A stretch of 64,000 nucleotides of DNA, taken from Trebouxia sp. TZW2008. Its lineage: Eukaryota > Chlorophyta > Trebouxiophyceae > Trebouxiales > Trebouxiaceae. The position numbers and the translations under genes were made by a program. Below the pieces are notes generated by a model, which saw only the letters and a program-made list of their open reading frames with translations, was not told the origin of the DNA and ran no database searches. The stretch covers positions 63,243 to 127,242 of the forward strand of contig BDIU01000219.1 of the NCBI GenBank assembly GCA_002118135.1, read 5' to 3'. Positions 1 through 11,223 of this stretch are shown one piece after another (position 1 is the stretch's first letter; every line of letters begins with the position of its first letter).

Positions 1-3000
1 CTGCACACAGGTGAGGAAAGCCTTCCAACTTTAGTTTGGCAAAGGAACATGCAATATTGGCCAGTGACTGCACACGCACATGCAAAGGTCAGACTTTGAG
101 AGCAGCAATGCATGTATTTCAAAATGGTAAGCATGCAACAGACAACAATACTAGCCAGTGAGCAGTGACGGATGTGTCAAGGTTGCTGAGAAAATGCAGA
201 ACATTGTCTGTTGTTGACATGCGCAACAATCTTGCTCAGTGCTACATGCTTGTAGGTGCATGTAACAAGTGACAGGCATCGCTTTGTTTCTTCTTCTGCA
301 ACGCATGACAGGGAGGTAAGCAAAGGTTGGATGCTGGCTAAACCTGATCTGACAGATTGATTTTCTGCCGTATGGTTGCCGCTGCTGCCGCTGTGATGAA
401 GGCGGCATCATCAATGAACCCCTGGCTTGCGCTCGCCCATAACACATTGGACAGTGCAGGCAATGAGTACCATGACACACTGCAGTCACACAGCATGTTC
501 GGCAAAATTGCGTGAGTCACAATGCGTCATGTGACATGACTGCTATGATGTGGGCTGCATCATCAGTGAACCCCTGGGTTGCGTTCGCCCATAAGGCATT
601 CAACAACGGAGGCAGTGAATACCATGACACACTGCAAGCCACACAATATCTGATGTACATCATGCCACTGTCAGATGTGTTGCATAAGTGCTGAAATGAA
701 GGCTGCATCATCAGCAGACCCCTGCCCTGCGCTCGCTCACAAGACGTTGGACATCGCAGGCAATGACGACAAGGACACACCGTACGCTACACAAAAGCTC
801 ATGTAGCCCATGTACGTCACCATCAAATGCCAAGCATGCAACAAATGTCTATCGTCATACAATGATACTCAGCAAATGCGAGGATAAACACAGTCTAGTG
901 AGTCAAGTGGCGCGGATTTCATACAGTCAATGTCACAAAGGCATGACAGCTCAAAGAGGTCTGATGTCCCGGATGATACTAGTATCAAATGAGTGGCACA
1001 GTTGTCACGTGCTTGACATGTAGGCTGTGCGCTTTGTGAAGTAGCCAACTGCAGGCTGTGCTGCAATACATGATTTCCACAAGAGCATAATAGCCAAAAC
1101 AGCATAAGGTTGCAACTGGAACAGATTGCTGTACAAGATTCAGAAAGCATTTGGGAGTGCAGCAAACAGTGCACAAGCAGCCGTAGAGACAAGAACAGTT
1201 CGAAGCAGAAACTAAAGTCCTGGTTCAGAAACAAGACATGCATGCATGCAGCTGCACTCCAAATGAGTCGCGTCCAAGCAAGCAGCACTGCCTGCAGGAA
1301 TTCCATGTTGAAACAGGCTGCCAACTCTATCTACATGGCGCAAAAGCAATTTCAATATGGGGGCCCAACACCCAGAAGCATCAGCTGCAAGCTTGCCCTA
1401 AGGCAAATAAGCAAGAGCTACATTGCTGGTCCAATAAGCCTGCTGTATGGCCTACAGAAACAGGGTGAGGCATACCTGTCACCTACCTCCGATTTACACG
1501 GGCACAGGTGTCAATCAGTCGATCAGCAAACAGCTCAACCTAGCAGTCTGCTTGAGGAGACAACTGGCTCACGGCAAAGATGTGACAATTGCAAGCTTTT
1601 CAAAGAGCACTACCTGGCAGTCAATCTAGGGGAGAAATGATCCCAGAGGGCTTGGGTCAGAAACCCCTGCTTTGCTGCCCCCCACACTACAACATATAGC
1701 TCCTTTGCTGGAATGTACTCGCTTTCTGCTCTTGACCTCTCACTGACGAGCTGTATGACCTGTGTACAAATATGACCGGATGAAACATTAGCTCAAGGAC
1801 CTAGCCTAGTGGCATGAGTATCATTTTGTAATGTATAATTTGAGAAGTTTGCCCATCGCTGCATGGGAGTACACCAGAATAGATTGCTCAGTAGAGCTTG
1901 TAAAGCTGGTAGAGGGAGATGCTTTGATAGCAATTGGGCAGCACAGCCTTGCAATGATCAGCAGCATCACATGCATGCTAGACCAGTCATGCTTGACAAA
2001 AAAGACAGTGAAATCCACAGCAAAAGTGAGTGCATTTTAAATGGACGATGTCCACAGCAAACGTGTTTAATTGCTTCAGTATGTCAGTAGGAAGGTCACA
2101 AAATCTGGCTAGCAAGTATGTGGACGCTGCTGATGACAACAGCAAGCGGGTCAATGCTGCTGATGATGACACTGCGCATTGAATGCTGCTGATGATTACA
2201 AAGCATGCCCAACTGCTGATGATGACAGCAAGCGTGTCAATGCTGCTGATGATCACAAAGCATGTGCATGCTGCTGATGATGCCAGCAAGCGTGTGAATC
2301 CTGCTGATGATTACAAAGCATGTGCATGCTATTGATGATGACAGCAAGCGTGTCAATGCTGCTAGAGATGACAGCAAGCATTCAATGCTGCTGATGATGA
2401 CAGTACACATTGAATGCTGCTGATGATGTTAACAAGCGTGTTCACGCTGCTAATGATGACAGCAAGCGTGTCAATGCTGCTAGAGATGACAGCGAGCACT
2501 CAACGCTGCTGATGATGACAGTACATATTGAATGCTGCTGATGATCACAAAGCATGTCCATGCTGCTGATGATGACAGCAAGCATATCAATGCTGCTGAT
2601 GATGACAGCAAGCATGTAAACACTGCTCAAGATGATAGCGAGCATTCAATGCTGCTAATGATGACAGCGAGCATGTGAAGGCTGCTGATGATGACAGCGA
2701 GTGTGTACATGCTGCTGATGATGACAGCAAGCGTGATTGCATACCTTGCGCATAACTTTGGTTGATCCAAGAGACATGGCGCCTTGAGCCCAGCATATGT
2801 TGATCAAGCCCCACGCATCACACTCATGCATTTTGCCTATCAGGGCTGTGGTCAGCTCTTGCATCTCTGGATGCTTCTGCAATGCCTGCTTCTTGGCCTC
2901 AATGTGTCTCTGGGGCTCGAAGGCCTTGAGTTTCTGCAAAAAATAACAATGCAAAGTCGACGATTTTCACTCCTTTTAGGCAAACAGAATAGCTTATTTG

Positions 3001-4539
3001 GGCTTGCTTACCAGGCAATGGTTTGGATATGCTTTTGAGGGCATGCAGGCCTTCAGTTTGGGCAGAAAGACACCGGATCAATAGCATTTTGTGCTGTCAT
3101 GCAATGCGTTGCTCTGTTGGGATGCTCAGAGAAGCACCTCTCCCTTCATTGCTGATGCAACGTCTAATTGCACATACTCACCAACAATGAAGAGAGACGC
3201 GCTTCCCTGAGCAGCCTACGAATGCGACGCATTGCGCCATAGCGCCTAATGCACATGCAGTTGGTCCATGTGCAAGATGCATGCACTCAGGCAACAGCCA
3301 TGCTGTACTGAAAGGCACAGCGCTTCACAAGAAAGCACATGAAGGAGACAGCAACATGTAAGCATGAGCCTAGCAAACAAGTATGTGTGGGGATATGGGT
3401 TGATGTGATTCATGGGGAAGATGGACATTGTGCAGCTCTTGTCAGTGGCCTTTGTGGCAAGGGGAAGTATCAAGACCCCTATCATATTTGCCAAAGTATC
3501 AGGCTGCAGTACATGTGGAGCTATGCGAAAGGCAGTTTGCATTGCTGGAAAAGCAAAGCAGCACTGACGCCTGGCATCATGTGCACCGTTCTTCATCATC
3601 CAAGAGCCACATTGATGACATGACAGACAAAGTGCGTGCATGCGTGACAGCACATTTGGGCATGTGTTCTAGCACTTTGCTGATGTGTGTGGTGTGTGTC
3701 AAAATGTACCAATGAGTCCTGAGTTCTACAAAGTGCATTCAGGTGGAAGGCTCTGTCATCGACTGTACTTCATGCACATCATGTGGGTGTCGATATGTTC
3801 ATATCTGCATGGGGAATATAGCAACACCAAGACATACTCATATACCACAATGGTGATGCGAGCATACATTGAGTGCGCGAACGTGTATAGATCACTTGGT
3901 CAATCAATGCCATTCACTGGTCAGAGCAGGAATGGAGCCGGGACTTACTCTGGCCATGCGGTAAAAAGCTGTGGTAAGGTTGATGACATTGAAGCCATGT
4001 TTGTGAACTGCATACAGCCCTAGGATATCCTCAATAGATGCTGCTGCTATAATCAGCTTGTTGAGCTTTGCAGGATGTGGCCACCCATCTTTACCCTCTG
4101 TTGAGAGGGTGGGGGGATTGGACCCACCCTTGCCATGATCAATAGGTGTGTTGTCATGCTGGGGTGCAGGCTGTTGCCTGCTGTCCTGTTGTATGACGCG
4201 TCTAGCTGCTGCTTTCAGCAACTCAGGATCTGCTTGGTTCGGCTGCGGCTGTGGCTTCTTGTACTTCCTGGACTGCTTCTGCTTGATGGGAGGCGTCCAA
4301 GCAGGCTGGCGTTTTGTGGACTTGTCTAAGGCTTCCTGAGGCTTCCTGAAGCGCTTGAATGGCTTGCTTGGCAATGCTTCCTGGCTTTTGCTCTCGCCGA
4401 TCTGCCTCGCTTGCTGATGTGCTTGCTGCTGCGCAGCACCGAAAGCTCTTGTGGGTGTATGAGGGCGCGGCTGGTTTGCTTGTGAGCCTAGCTGAACAAC
4501 TGAAGTTGGCAAGACTTTTGATGGCAGCGGATTGATCAT
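1..4539 (-). CDS. OPR/FASTK-like organelle RNA-binding protein (partial, runs off left edge)
   Basis: This is a multi-exon gene read on the minus strand. Exon 1 is 4539-3949: 197 codons, rich in Pro, Gln and Lys, ending with an helical repeat (LNKLIIAAASIEDIL...INLTTAFYRMAR) just before a GTAAGT donor. A second clear exon is 2933-2745 (63 codons, phase 0 at both ends, acceptor after TTTTTTGCAG, donor GTATGC), containing the ITALIGKMHECDAWGLINIC-like helical pattern. A third lies near 496-353 and reads YSLPALSNVLWASASQGF, a pattern typical of octotricopeptide (OPR) and FAST-kinase repeats (LSNxLWAxAxLG). Known OPR proteins bind and stabilise or process organelle RNAs in green algae; that role is inferred here. 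Other exons between 3949 and 353 were not resolved, and the C-terminus (RAP domain if present) lies outside the window. Family call fairly confident, exon set incomplete. Confidence 0.6.
340..800 (-). repeat. Three tandem copies (~150 bp) of an OPR-gene exon and its flank
   Basis: A core reading cccctgg(c/g)ttgcg(c/t)tcgccca recurs at 419, 571 and 719, each in the same surrounding order (catcatcag upstream, accatgacacactgca downstream). On the minus strand copies 1 and 2 both encode the OPR-type repeat (YSLPALSNVLWASASQGF and YSLPPLLNALWANATQGF). Copy 3 is interrupted by stops. Copies 2 and 3 are probably intronic ghost copies of the exon at 353-496, or copy 2 may be a second used exon. Confidence 0.8.
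2120..2735. repeat. Minisatellite, ~28-30 bp unit (AATGCTGCTGATGATGACAGCAAGCGTGT)
   Basis: About twenty degenerate units of aatgctgctgatgatgacagc + aagcgtgtc follow each other between the OPR exon at 2745 and the region left of it. Units vary by substitution and small deletion. The open frames seen here on the minus strand are produced by the repeat. It lies inside an intron of the OPR-like gene and ends 10 bp from a functional donor. Confidence 0.9.
3037..3070 (-). repeat. Ghost copy of the acceptor side of OPR exon 2933-2745
   Basis: On the minus strand this stretch reads ctttctgcccaaactgaagg, matching the exon's start (tttttgcag|aaactcaagg) about 130 bp upstream in transcript order. It is a decayed partial duplicate of a splice acceptor plus the first exon codons (K-L-K-A retained). 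Confidence 0.55.
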
Positions 4540-5320
4540 CCACTGATTCGGACACGCTGTGTAGCTAAAGCCATGGCATCCTCTCTACAAGGGAGCCGTT
4601 TAACCTCTCACTGATAGCGTGCATGCATGGTCCTAGGTCCAAGCATCAAGCTTGGGTCGGCTGCTGCACCTTCCGACACATTGATTCACAAAGTGAAAAC
4701 GAGACTGTCCTCGCGACTGACACTACGCTGTACGCGCAGGTTGTCTGAGAAAGGTTGAACGCGATCACTCTCGTTCCAAGAATAGTGGCGCGCGCGAAGA
4801 TCCCGCTGGCAATATGCGCTGACTTACTCGTGTTTTCGCAGTATGCTGTTGCAGTGATCCAGGGTAATCCTCCTTGCCTGTCAGTTGCGCTCAATCGAGA
4901 TACAGCTCGACAGACGTTCCGTCTCCTTTCTGATGAACTCACAACGAGCTCAGAGGCGTAGCGTTGAGCCTATCTTACATTTGCGTGTTCAGACAGCAGC
5001 TGTCTTTGTCAAGAACAGGCAGCGCAGCAAGGCCTGTATCTGTTGTGAGCAGACACAAGCAGCGTTTGGCCGGTTTGGCCGTGCGCTTACTGACCCAACA
5101 GTTGCTCGTTAGGTCAGTCAGGCCCATCCGGAGCGTGGGGACAAAGCAGGCAGGCATGCCCTGCCTCGCACATACACAAAGCGTACTCAGCTCATGCCCG
5201 CCGGTGCACGCTGCTACACACCTCAAACCAGCTCACAGCACAGCTTGCCAGCAGCTATTCAAAACTAGAAAGGTACACCGACTCGCTGCTGTGCCTGCTC
5301 AGCATACACTGCCGCTCCAA
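4540..5320. promoter_or_regulatory. Divergent intergenic region between the OPR-like gene and CRTISO
   Basis: This 0.8 kb separates two genes transcribed away from each other, so it should hold both promoters and 5' leaders. I see no TATA box or repeat that I would call. The open frames crossing 4646-5226 on both strands have no recognisable protein content. Confidence 0.4.
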
Positions 5321-8300
5321 ATGGACATGCGCGCCTTACAACCCAAGCTTCAACTCAAGCCTGCTGTTTGCGCAGCTCAAGTCGTTGGTGAGGCAGCGAT
5401 ATGAGAGCGCTGTCAGAGCTACAGTAGCAGAGCCCCCCGTGCAGAAAGCTCAGAGAGCTCAGAAGGCTGCAGGGCCTGATCCAAACATTCTGTATGATGC
5501 CATCATCGTTGGAGGTGGCGTTGGAGGTCTTACCACTGCATCACAGATGGCAGCAAAGGGCGCCAAAGTGCTGGTGCTTGAAAAGTGAGACGCCATCATA
5601 AATGGCACAGCCTGCATTGGATACAGCTGCAACACAAGGACCATCAACACAAATGGTGCATGAGCGCATCCCTTTGACTGCTTGACAGGCCTAGCAAAAG
5701 AATGGTGTGTAGCAATGGTGGTGCTGCTGGCCTGCACACACATGAGCCCAGTAGGGCTTTTGACTGCTTGACTGACAGGCACTGCCTTGGAATGGCATTG
5801 ATGGCACTGTTCACCTGCAGGTACATCATTCCAGGAGGCAGCGCAGGCGTCTTCACAAGGGGTGACTACACCTTTGATGTGGGATCATCCATGATGTTTG
5901 GCATGGGCCAGCAGGGCACCACCAATTTGATCACTAAGGCTTTGCAGGCTGTGGGTAAAGAGCTAGAGACTATTCCAGACCCTACGCAAATTCACTATCA
6001 CCTGCCAAAATCTGAAGCCCATCCTCAGGTGCAGTCAGGTGCCATGTCAAACACTGGCACCTGTTGTCGTTGCACCGCCCTTATTATCATTGACATTCTG
6101 CACCAATTTTGTGTGAGGATTCTCAATGCTGCACAGATTTGCTACTTCCTGCCCAAATCTGAAACCCATTTACTCAGGTGCCATTTGATTCTCCTCTTGG
6201 CATCACTTTTGTTCTGAATCTTCTGCAAAGTCGCATCAATCTTGTCTGCAATCATTCGTGCAGTCAGGTGCCATGTCACATCATTTTCATTGCACCACCC
6301 TTGGTCTCGTTATTGTTTTGCACCGTCCTCAAGTGGACGTTCTTGATGCTGTTCAAATTCACTACCACCTGCCCAGATGTGAACCTTAAAGTGCAGTCAG
6401 GTGCCATTTGACTCTTCTGTCAGCACTAATCTTTTTTTGAGCTCTCAGCAGTCTTGCACCAATCCTATCTGCCAAAGTTTGCATTCTGTGACATTTGAGG
6501 TGCAGTCAAGTGCCATGTCAAACCGTCCTTGTTGCACCAGCCTTGGTCTCAATCGCTACGATTTGCACCACCCCCATTGCACTGCTCTTGGTGACACCCA
6601 CGACAATTTTACACCAAGCTTAGTTGAGTTTTGCTGATGCTGCGCAAACCTCATTTTCACTTCAAGTGCTCGTTGTGCATCACTCCAGGTGCAGTCAGGT
6701 GCCGATTTGGACCATCTTGGCTGTTGCCTCTTAATGTCATCATCACTTTGCACTGTCCTTGTTTTGAACCAACTTTAGTTTGCATTGTTCCAACTTTGTT
6801 GCATTTCATTTGGAGACACCTCCCTTTGGCGACTGTCCCAGGTTTGGCATGCAGTCAGTTCTGCAGTGATGGCAAGGGGAGAGGCACTCAGGGACCCAAC
6901 ATGAGGGCCACACAGATGATGTCGAGAGTCACCAAGCCCTGCACAACAGACATCTGACACTGCCATATCAATTGCCACAGGGTTTGGAAGTCAAAGCATG
7001 GAGGGGATATGAGCTGCAGGAACCAGGCATGATATTTTTTAGAACAGCGCAAGGGCATCTGCAAACTATATTGGGTGCTGGCATAGACTTGCCATTTCGG
7101 GTTTTTTGCTGCATAAGCAAGCTTGGCATTGAACACTGCCATGTGACTGGCCACAGAGTTTGGAGGTCAAGGCATGAAGGGACTATGAGCACTTCCTGCA
7201 AGAGCTGGGCAACAAGTGCCCAAAAGAGCACAAGGGCATGTTCAAGTTCTATAAAGGGTGCTATCATAGATTTGATATTCGTTTCTTGCTGCATATGCTC
7301 CAGCGATACACCTGACATTGGCATGTGACTAACTATAGGGTCTCGAAGTCAAGGTATGGAGGGACTATGAGCAATTCCTGCAAGAGCTGGGCAATAAGTT
7401 CCCAAAAGAACGCAAGGGCATCCGCAAGTTCTATGACGAATGTTGGCGTGTGTTCAACTCCCTAAATTCCTTGGAGCTCAAGAGTCTTGAGGAGCCTCGC
7501 TATCTGCTTGGACGTAAGTGAATGGTCTCAACGTCACCGTGACACAGAGCCAGGCTCTGATTGCATTGTTGTTCTTAATCCGCCTCAGCCTTGAACATGA
7601 TCCATCATGACCGTCTCAAGACCAGGCTGCATGCTTGCAGAAATTGTGAGGAAGTTTGTTGATGTCCCGTGACGTAAAGTGCGAACGATCTACGCCTCAG
7701 CAAATGTGTCGAGTCAAATTGTGAGGAAGTTTACCGCTTACCTTGATCATTGGCATTGAGAGCTACCTTGAGATCAATCTGCGTGTCTGCAGAGTTTGTC
7801 AGGACATCTTTCGCTTACCTTGATCATTGACATTGAGAGCTACTTTGAAGTCAATCTGCATGCTTGCAGAGTTTGTGAGGAAGCCCATTGCTTGCCTGAC
7901 CCTTGCAAGCTTCCTGGCCACCAACACCGGTGACGTTGCCCGCAAACACATTCAAGACCCTGAGCTCCTCAGCTTCATTGACATTGAGTGCTATTGCTGG
8001 AGCACTGTGCTGGCTGGGCTGACGCCGATGATGAACGCTGGCATGGTCTTCTGTGACCGGCACTATGGGGGCATCAACTACCCAAAAGGTGGTGTGGGCA
8101 GGATAGCACAGGCGTTAGCAGGTGATCAGTCATGCATGAAGAGGATTCCTGCTCTATAGTGAATGCATGTGAAATGTTCAGTGACCAGCACTATGGGCGA
8201 ACCAACTACCTCAAAAGGGATGGTGGGCAGGAAAGCAGAGGCAGTCGCAGGTGATTATGCACAGAAGTCACACTGTCAACCTTTGCAGAATTGAAGCTGG

Positions 8301-10471
8301 CATGGTGTTGTATGATTGGCATTCTGGGGGGGGATCAACTGCCAAACAAGAGGTTGTGGGCAGGATAGCACAGGCATTGGCAGGCTCTTCTTGTTTGTGA
8401 TTGCTTGTTTAGCTCCTGATGCCATGTGTCTCAAAATTGTCAGGCGATTGTCCCAAAGGGACAAGCTTGCTTGACCAGCATGAATGCACTTGTTGCGTAC
8501 TTGCCTTGTGTAACAACGATGTACAAATGCATGGGCCGCCAGGCACACTCTGCTGTAAGCCTTTGTGCAGCTGTTTCAGAACTCATGGTGTGCCAAAGTG
8601 TGGTCGACTGTGTTATAGACATGCTGACTTTCACGTGACTGTCCTCAAAGACATGGTCCGCCATTGTGTGGTTGACGAAGTGATCAGACACAATGAGTTG
8701 GATTGTGACTGGTGATATGTGCATCCATAGTTGTAGCGGGATACAGTACTTTTTCTTGACATCGGCATCCAAGATAAGGACACTTTTTATGTAAGGACAA
8801 GGCAATTGGGAATCAGTCACTGCATTCTGACTGCAGTGGTACCACTGAGTACGGACAATTTGATTCAAGGACAATATTCACGGCAACTGCAGCAGTCATC
8901 TTCAAGAAAACAGAAATCACTGTAGCTTCGTCATTCACAATCATCTGTGTGTGATTTTGCTGCAGATGGCATAGAAGAGCGCGGCAGCAGCATCTTGTAC
9001 AAGGCCAATGTACGCAAGATCCTGACAGAAGGCAATGGCGACAAGCTAAGGGCACTTGGAGTGCAGCTGGGTGATGGACGTGTGTTCAAAGGCCAGGTAT
9101 GTAGCTGCTCCCATGCACACCTACTGCTTGTTTCAGCTTTTCGGGAGACGAAGAAAGTCTCGTATCTTTTCGGTATACGAAAAAAGTCTCCCGGAATCAT
9201 TTTCTCCCCTTCAAGGTGCGCTTGCCATACCTTCACAGGACACTTCAGTTGAGGGCAACGTGCGCTGTGCAATGAGGCTAGTGTTGCAGCCTGTTGCAAA
9301 CATGATTCAGTGCCGCTGTATCTACACTGCTGCACGCCTCAAGCTCTTTCTCATGTATGTCATGCAGACAATCATTTCCAACGCTACAAGGTGGGACACC
9401 TTTGAGCACTTGATGGAGCAGCAAGCGCTGCCCAAGTCAGAGCAGCTGTTCAGGAAGCGCTACAAGAAGAGCCCCTCTTTTATTTCCATACACATGGGTG
9501 TCAAGGCAGATGTGCTTCCTCAGGTGTGTTTCTTGACATCTCAATATCAACATGTCCACTTCGACTGTCAGAAAGACCCGATCGGGGGTCCTGCAGACTG
9601 TGTCTGCCTGTCAGCCGCTGCCTCTTGCAATGGGTATCTGCCTTTCGGCGAGTGCCTTCTGCCTTTCAGCCATCGGCGTCTGCCTTTCATCCATCGGCGT
9701 GTACCCGTCAGCGACTGGCATCTGCCTTTCAGCGACTGGGACCTGCCTTTCAGCCATGGGTATCTGCCTTTCGGCGGCTGGCTTTTGCCTTTCAGCCATT
9801 GATATCTGCCTCTCATCAATCGGCATCAGCATTTCAGTCATTCTTCCTGTCATCTGTGCAGTATCATTAAGGATCTTGCCTTTAAAACATGCTGCTGTGT
9901 GCAGGATACTGAGTGTCACCACATCATTGTCGAAGACTGGCAAAAGATGCAAGACCCACATGGCACCCTGTTTGTGTCTATACCATCCTTGTTGGACCCT
10001 TCAGTGTGTCCAAAAGGCACACATGGCGTGCACATCTTCACACCAGACTGGGCAGACAACTGGACAGGTCTCACAACCCAGCAGTATGAACAGAAGAAGC
10101 AGGAAGTTGCTGACAGCCTTGTAAAGCGGCTTGAAGCATTTTTCCCTGGCTTGCAAGCAGCCACAATCTTTAGGGAAATTGGCTCTCCTAGGACGCATAG
10201 GAAGTTTCTGAATAGGGCTGATGGGTCGTATGGCCCTATCCCTGCGCGGCGGCCCCTAGGCATGTTGGGAATGCCCTTCAACCGAACATCTGTGAAAGGG
10301 TTGTATTGTGTTGGCGATAGCACTTTCCCAGGACAAGGCGTGAATGCTGTCGTGTTTTCTGGCTTTGGCTGTGCGCATAGAGTGCTCTGTGATCTAGGCA
10401 AGCAGCCAACCATACCCATTTTGGACCCTGCTTACAATGGTCTACTAAGCGCTGTTAGGGATAGGGCTTGA
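5321..10471 (+). CDS. CRTISO: Prolycopene isomerase (carotenoid isomerase, CRTISO), plastid
   Basis: The product would isomerise cis bonds of tetra-cis-lycopene to all-trans-lycopene in plastid carotenoid synthesis, an FAD-dependent step. Exons with matching phases: about 5321-5584 (leader, then dinucleotide-binding [20 protein letters not shown]), 5821-6028, 7339-7513, 7870-8121, 8966-9096, 9368-9523 and 9905-10471 (stop). Diagnostic stretches are [70 protein letters not shown] and the C-terminal [19 protein letters not shown] loop. All match plant/cyanobacterial CRTISO in order. The start is unsure: the frame containing the FAD motif has no ATG, so ATG 5321 would need a ~43 nt intron (5388-5430), or an upstream exon exists. 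Introns 2, 3 and 4 are full of exon-edge copies. Confidence 0.93.
6009..6720 (+). repeat. Ghost copies of the CRTISO exon 2 donor region
   Basis: The functional exon end and donor (ctgccaaaatctgaag...cag|gtgcagtcaggtgccat, 6009-6045) recurs in decayed form at about 6147, 6254, 6365-6410, 6498 and 6688. The most conserved piece is gtgcagtcaggtgccat, i.e. the 5' splice site itself. Each is followed by a similar 'gcaccaccc/gcaccgccc' stretch, so the unit includes intron sequence. Confidence 0.8.
6981..7338 (+). repeat. Two ghost copies of CRTISO exon 3
   Basis: The real exon begins at 7339 (gg|tctcgaagtcaaggtatgg). Copies with acceptor and exon start lie at 6981 (ggtttggaagtcaaagcatgg) and 7157 (agtttggaggtcaaggcatg), spacing 176 and 182 bp. 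Copy 2 keeps about 100 bp of exon homology (GAGCTGGGCAACAAGTGCCC) but carries a frame-breaking change. Copy 1 loses homology after about 40 bp. Confidence 0.9.
7641..7869 (+). repeat. Three ghost copies of the CRTISO exon 4 acceptor
   Basis: The functional acceptor cag|agtttgtgaggaag starts exon 4 at 7870. Related acceptor-plus-exon starts occur at 7641 (aaattgtgaggaag), about 7715 (aaattgtgaggaag) and 7793 (agtttgtcaggac). The last two units also share cgcttaccttgatcattg(g/a)cattgagagc upstream, a ~80 bp tandem period. Confidence 0.85.
8122..8385 (+). repeat. Two ghost copies of the CRTISO exon 4 end and donor
   Basis: Exon 4 ends at 8121 (gcgttagcag|gtgatc). Copies of the last ~70 bp (cactatggg...gtgggcagga...gcag) end at 8250 (cag|gtgatt, donor intact) and about 8381 (ggcattggcag|gctctt, donor lost). 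They preserve the words CACTATGGG/GCATTCTGG and GGCAGGATAGCACAGG in order. Confidence 0.85.
8744..8889. mobile_element. Diverged MITE-like element related to the one at 18319-18492
   Basis: It shares the segments taaggaca, ggcaattgggaatcagtcact, gcattctgactgcagtgg and tacggacaa with the element in the FAD gene. Its left end is TA-CAGTAC, its right end approximates the inverse (AACTG). No coding capacity. It lies in CRTISO intron 4. Confidence 0.6.
9142..9197. repeat. Nested inverted repeat (potential hairpin) in CRTISO intron 5
   Basis: cgggagac at 9142 pairs with gtctcccg ending at 9197, with a second inner pair tcgtat / atacga around a loop of cttttcggt. A further gagac/gtctc pair lies in the left arm. 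The perfect short arms are unlike the surrounding AT/GC-mixed intron. It could be a small terminal-inverted-repeat remnant or an RNA hairpin. Confidence 0.55.
9620..9835. repeat. 21-bp minisatellite (ATCTGCCTTTCAGCCATGGGT type)
   Basis: About ten units of a 21 bp motif (a/g tctgcctttcagcgactggg) follow in tandem in CRTISO intron 6. Because 21 is a multiple of three, long open frames appear on both strands; these are repeat artefacts. Each unit contains a pyrimidine tract followed by CAG, i.e. an acceptor-like motif, ahead of the real acceptor at 9904. Confidence 0.9.
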
Positions 10472-11223
10472 TTTTATTCGCAAGCTGCCTTGCTCGACAC
10501 AAGCATGTTTATGATTTTGTTCTGAGCTTATTGTGTTGTTTGTGTCACTGTTCTGTAGGTAATGCTGTGGTTCTAACCACGCTGTGAAAAGACTGACAAT
10601 TGAATATTGCACGATACAATCCTCAGAGCATTGCCACACTCACCTGTCAGCTGAGCTCTGATTGCGTGATTCACTGCAATTCGTTGCTGACAGTCTACTG
10701 GGGTTCCGGCGAGTAACAGAAAGCGCAGCCTGCGTGTATGGGTTAAGGTGTGTTTTCGTCTCAACGTCAAAAATACTAAGCAGATCTTTGATAGGATGTT
10801 GACAGGCTCTTACTGCCCTTGTCCTATGCAGTGGCTTATAAGCGCCACTGCCTAGGGCTCTATCTGAGTCGCTGCTCAAATCAGATGCACTGTGAAAACG
10901 GTCATTCATTGCAGACATGTTGAGCAGACTTTTTACACATGGCACTGCTGTGGCTGACATTTCACTGTCATACTATAAACATGGGAAACATCACCAGCTT
11001 TTCACCAGGAGCCCTTCTGTCTATCATAGGCCTGCTTTCAAGAAGGCTTTCACTGCAGACATGTCAAACAAACTCTGTATGCTGTGACTGACATGGGGCT
11101 GTTAAACTGTAAACACGGGAACCAAATGAAGGGCTTTTCATTGAGAGCGCCGTTGTCTATCATAACCAGCCCTTGTACAAAAAGAGATTTCACTGCAGAC
11201 ATATACACGTGAATACACAACTT
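10472..11223. other. Convergent 3' region of CRTISO and SNF8 with tandem copies of the SNF8 3' coding end
   Basis: The first ~430 bp after the CRTISO stop show no gene. From 10905 to 11187 there are two ~140 bp tandem units that continue a third one, 11188-11325, which contains the last codons of SNF8. Minus-strand copies retain MIDN/MIDR-like codons (gttatgatagacaacgg; cctatgatagacag) corresponding to the real AMIDDG. They are downstream ghosts of the terminal exon. Confidence 0.75.

Noticed and set aside
2442..2814. Minus-strand open frames rich in MLAVIISSIDML-like repeats
   Set aside because: They are translations of the 28-30 bp intronic minisatellite, not a repetitive membrane protein.
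9568..9961. Long open frames on both strands with repeated ICLSAIG / ERQ(T/K)PMAERQ units
   Set aside because: A 21 bp tandem repeat keeps all frames open; they lie inside CRTISO intron 6.
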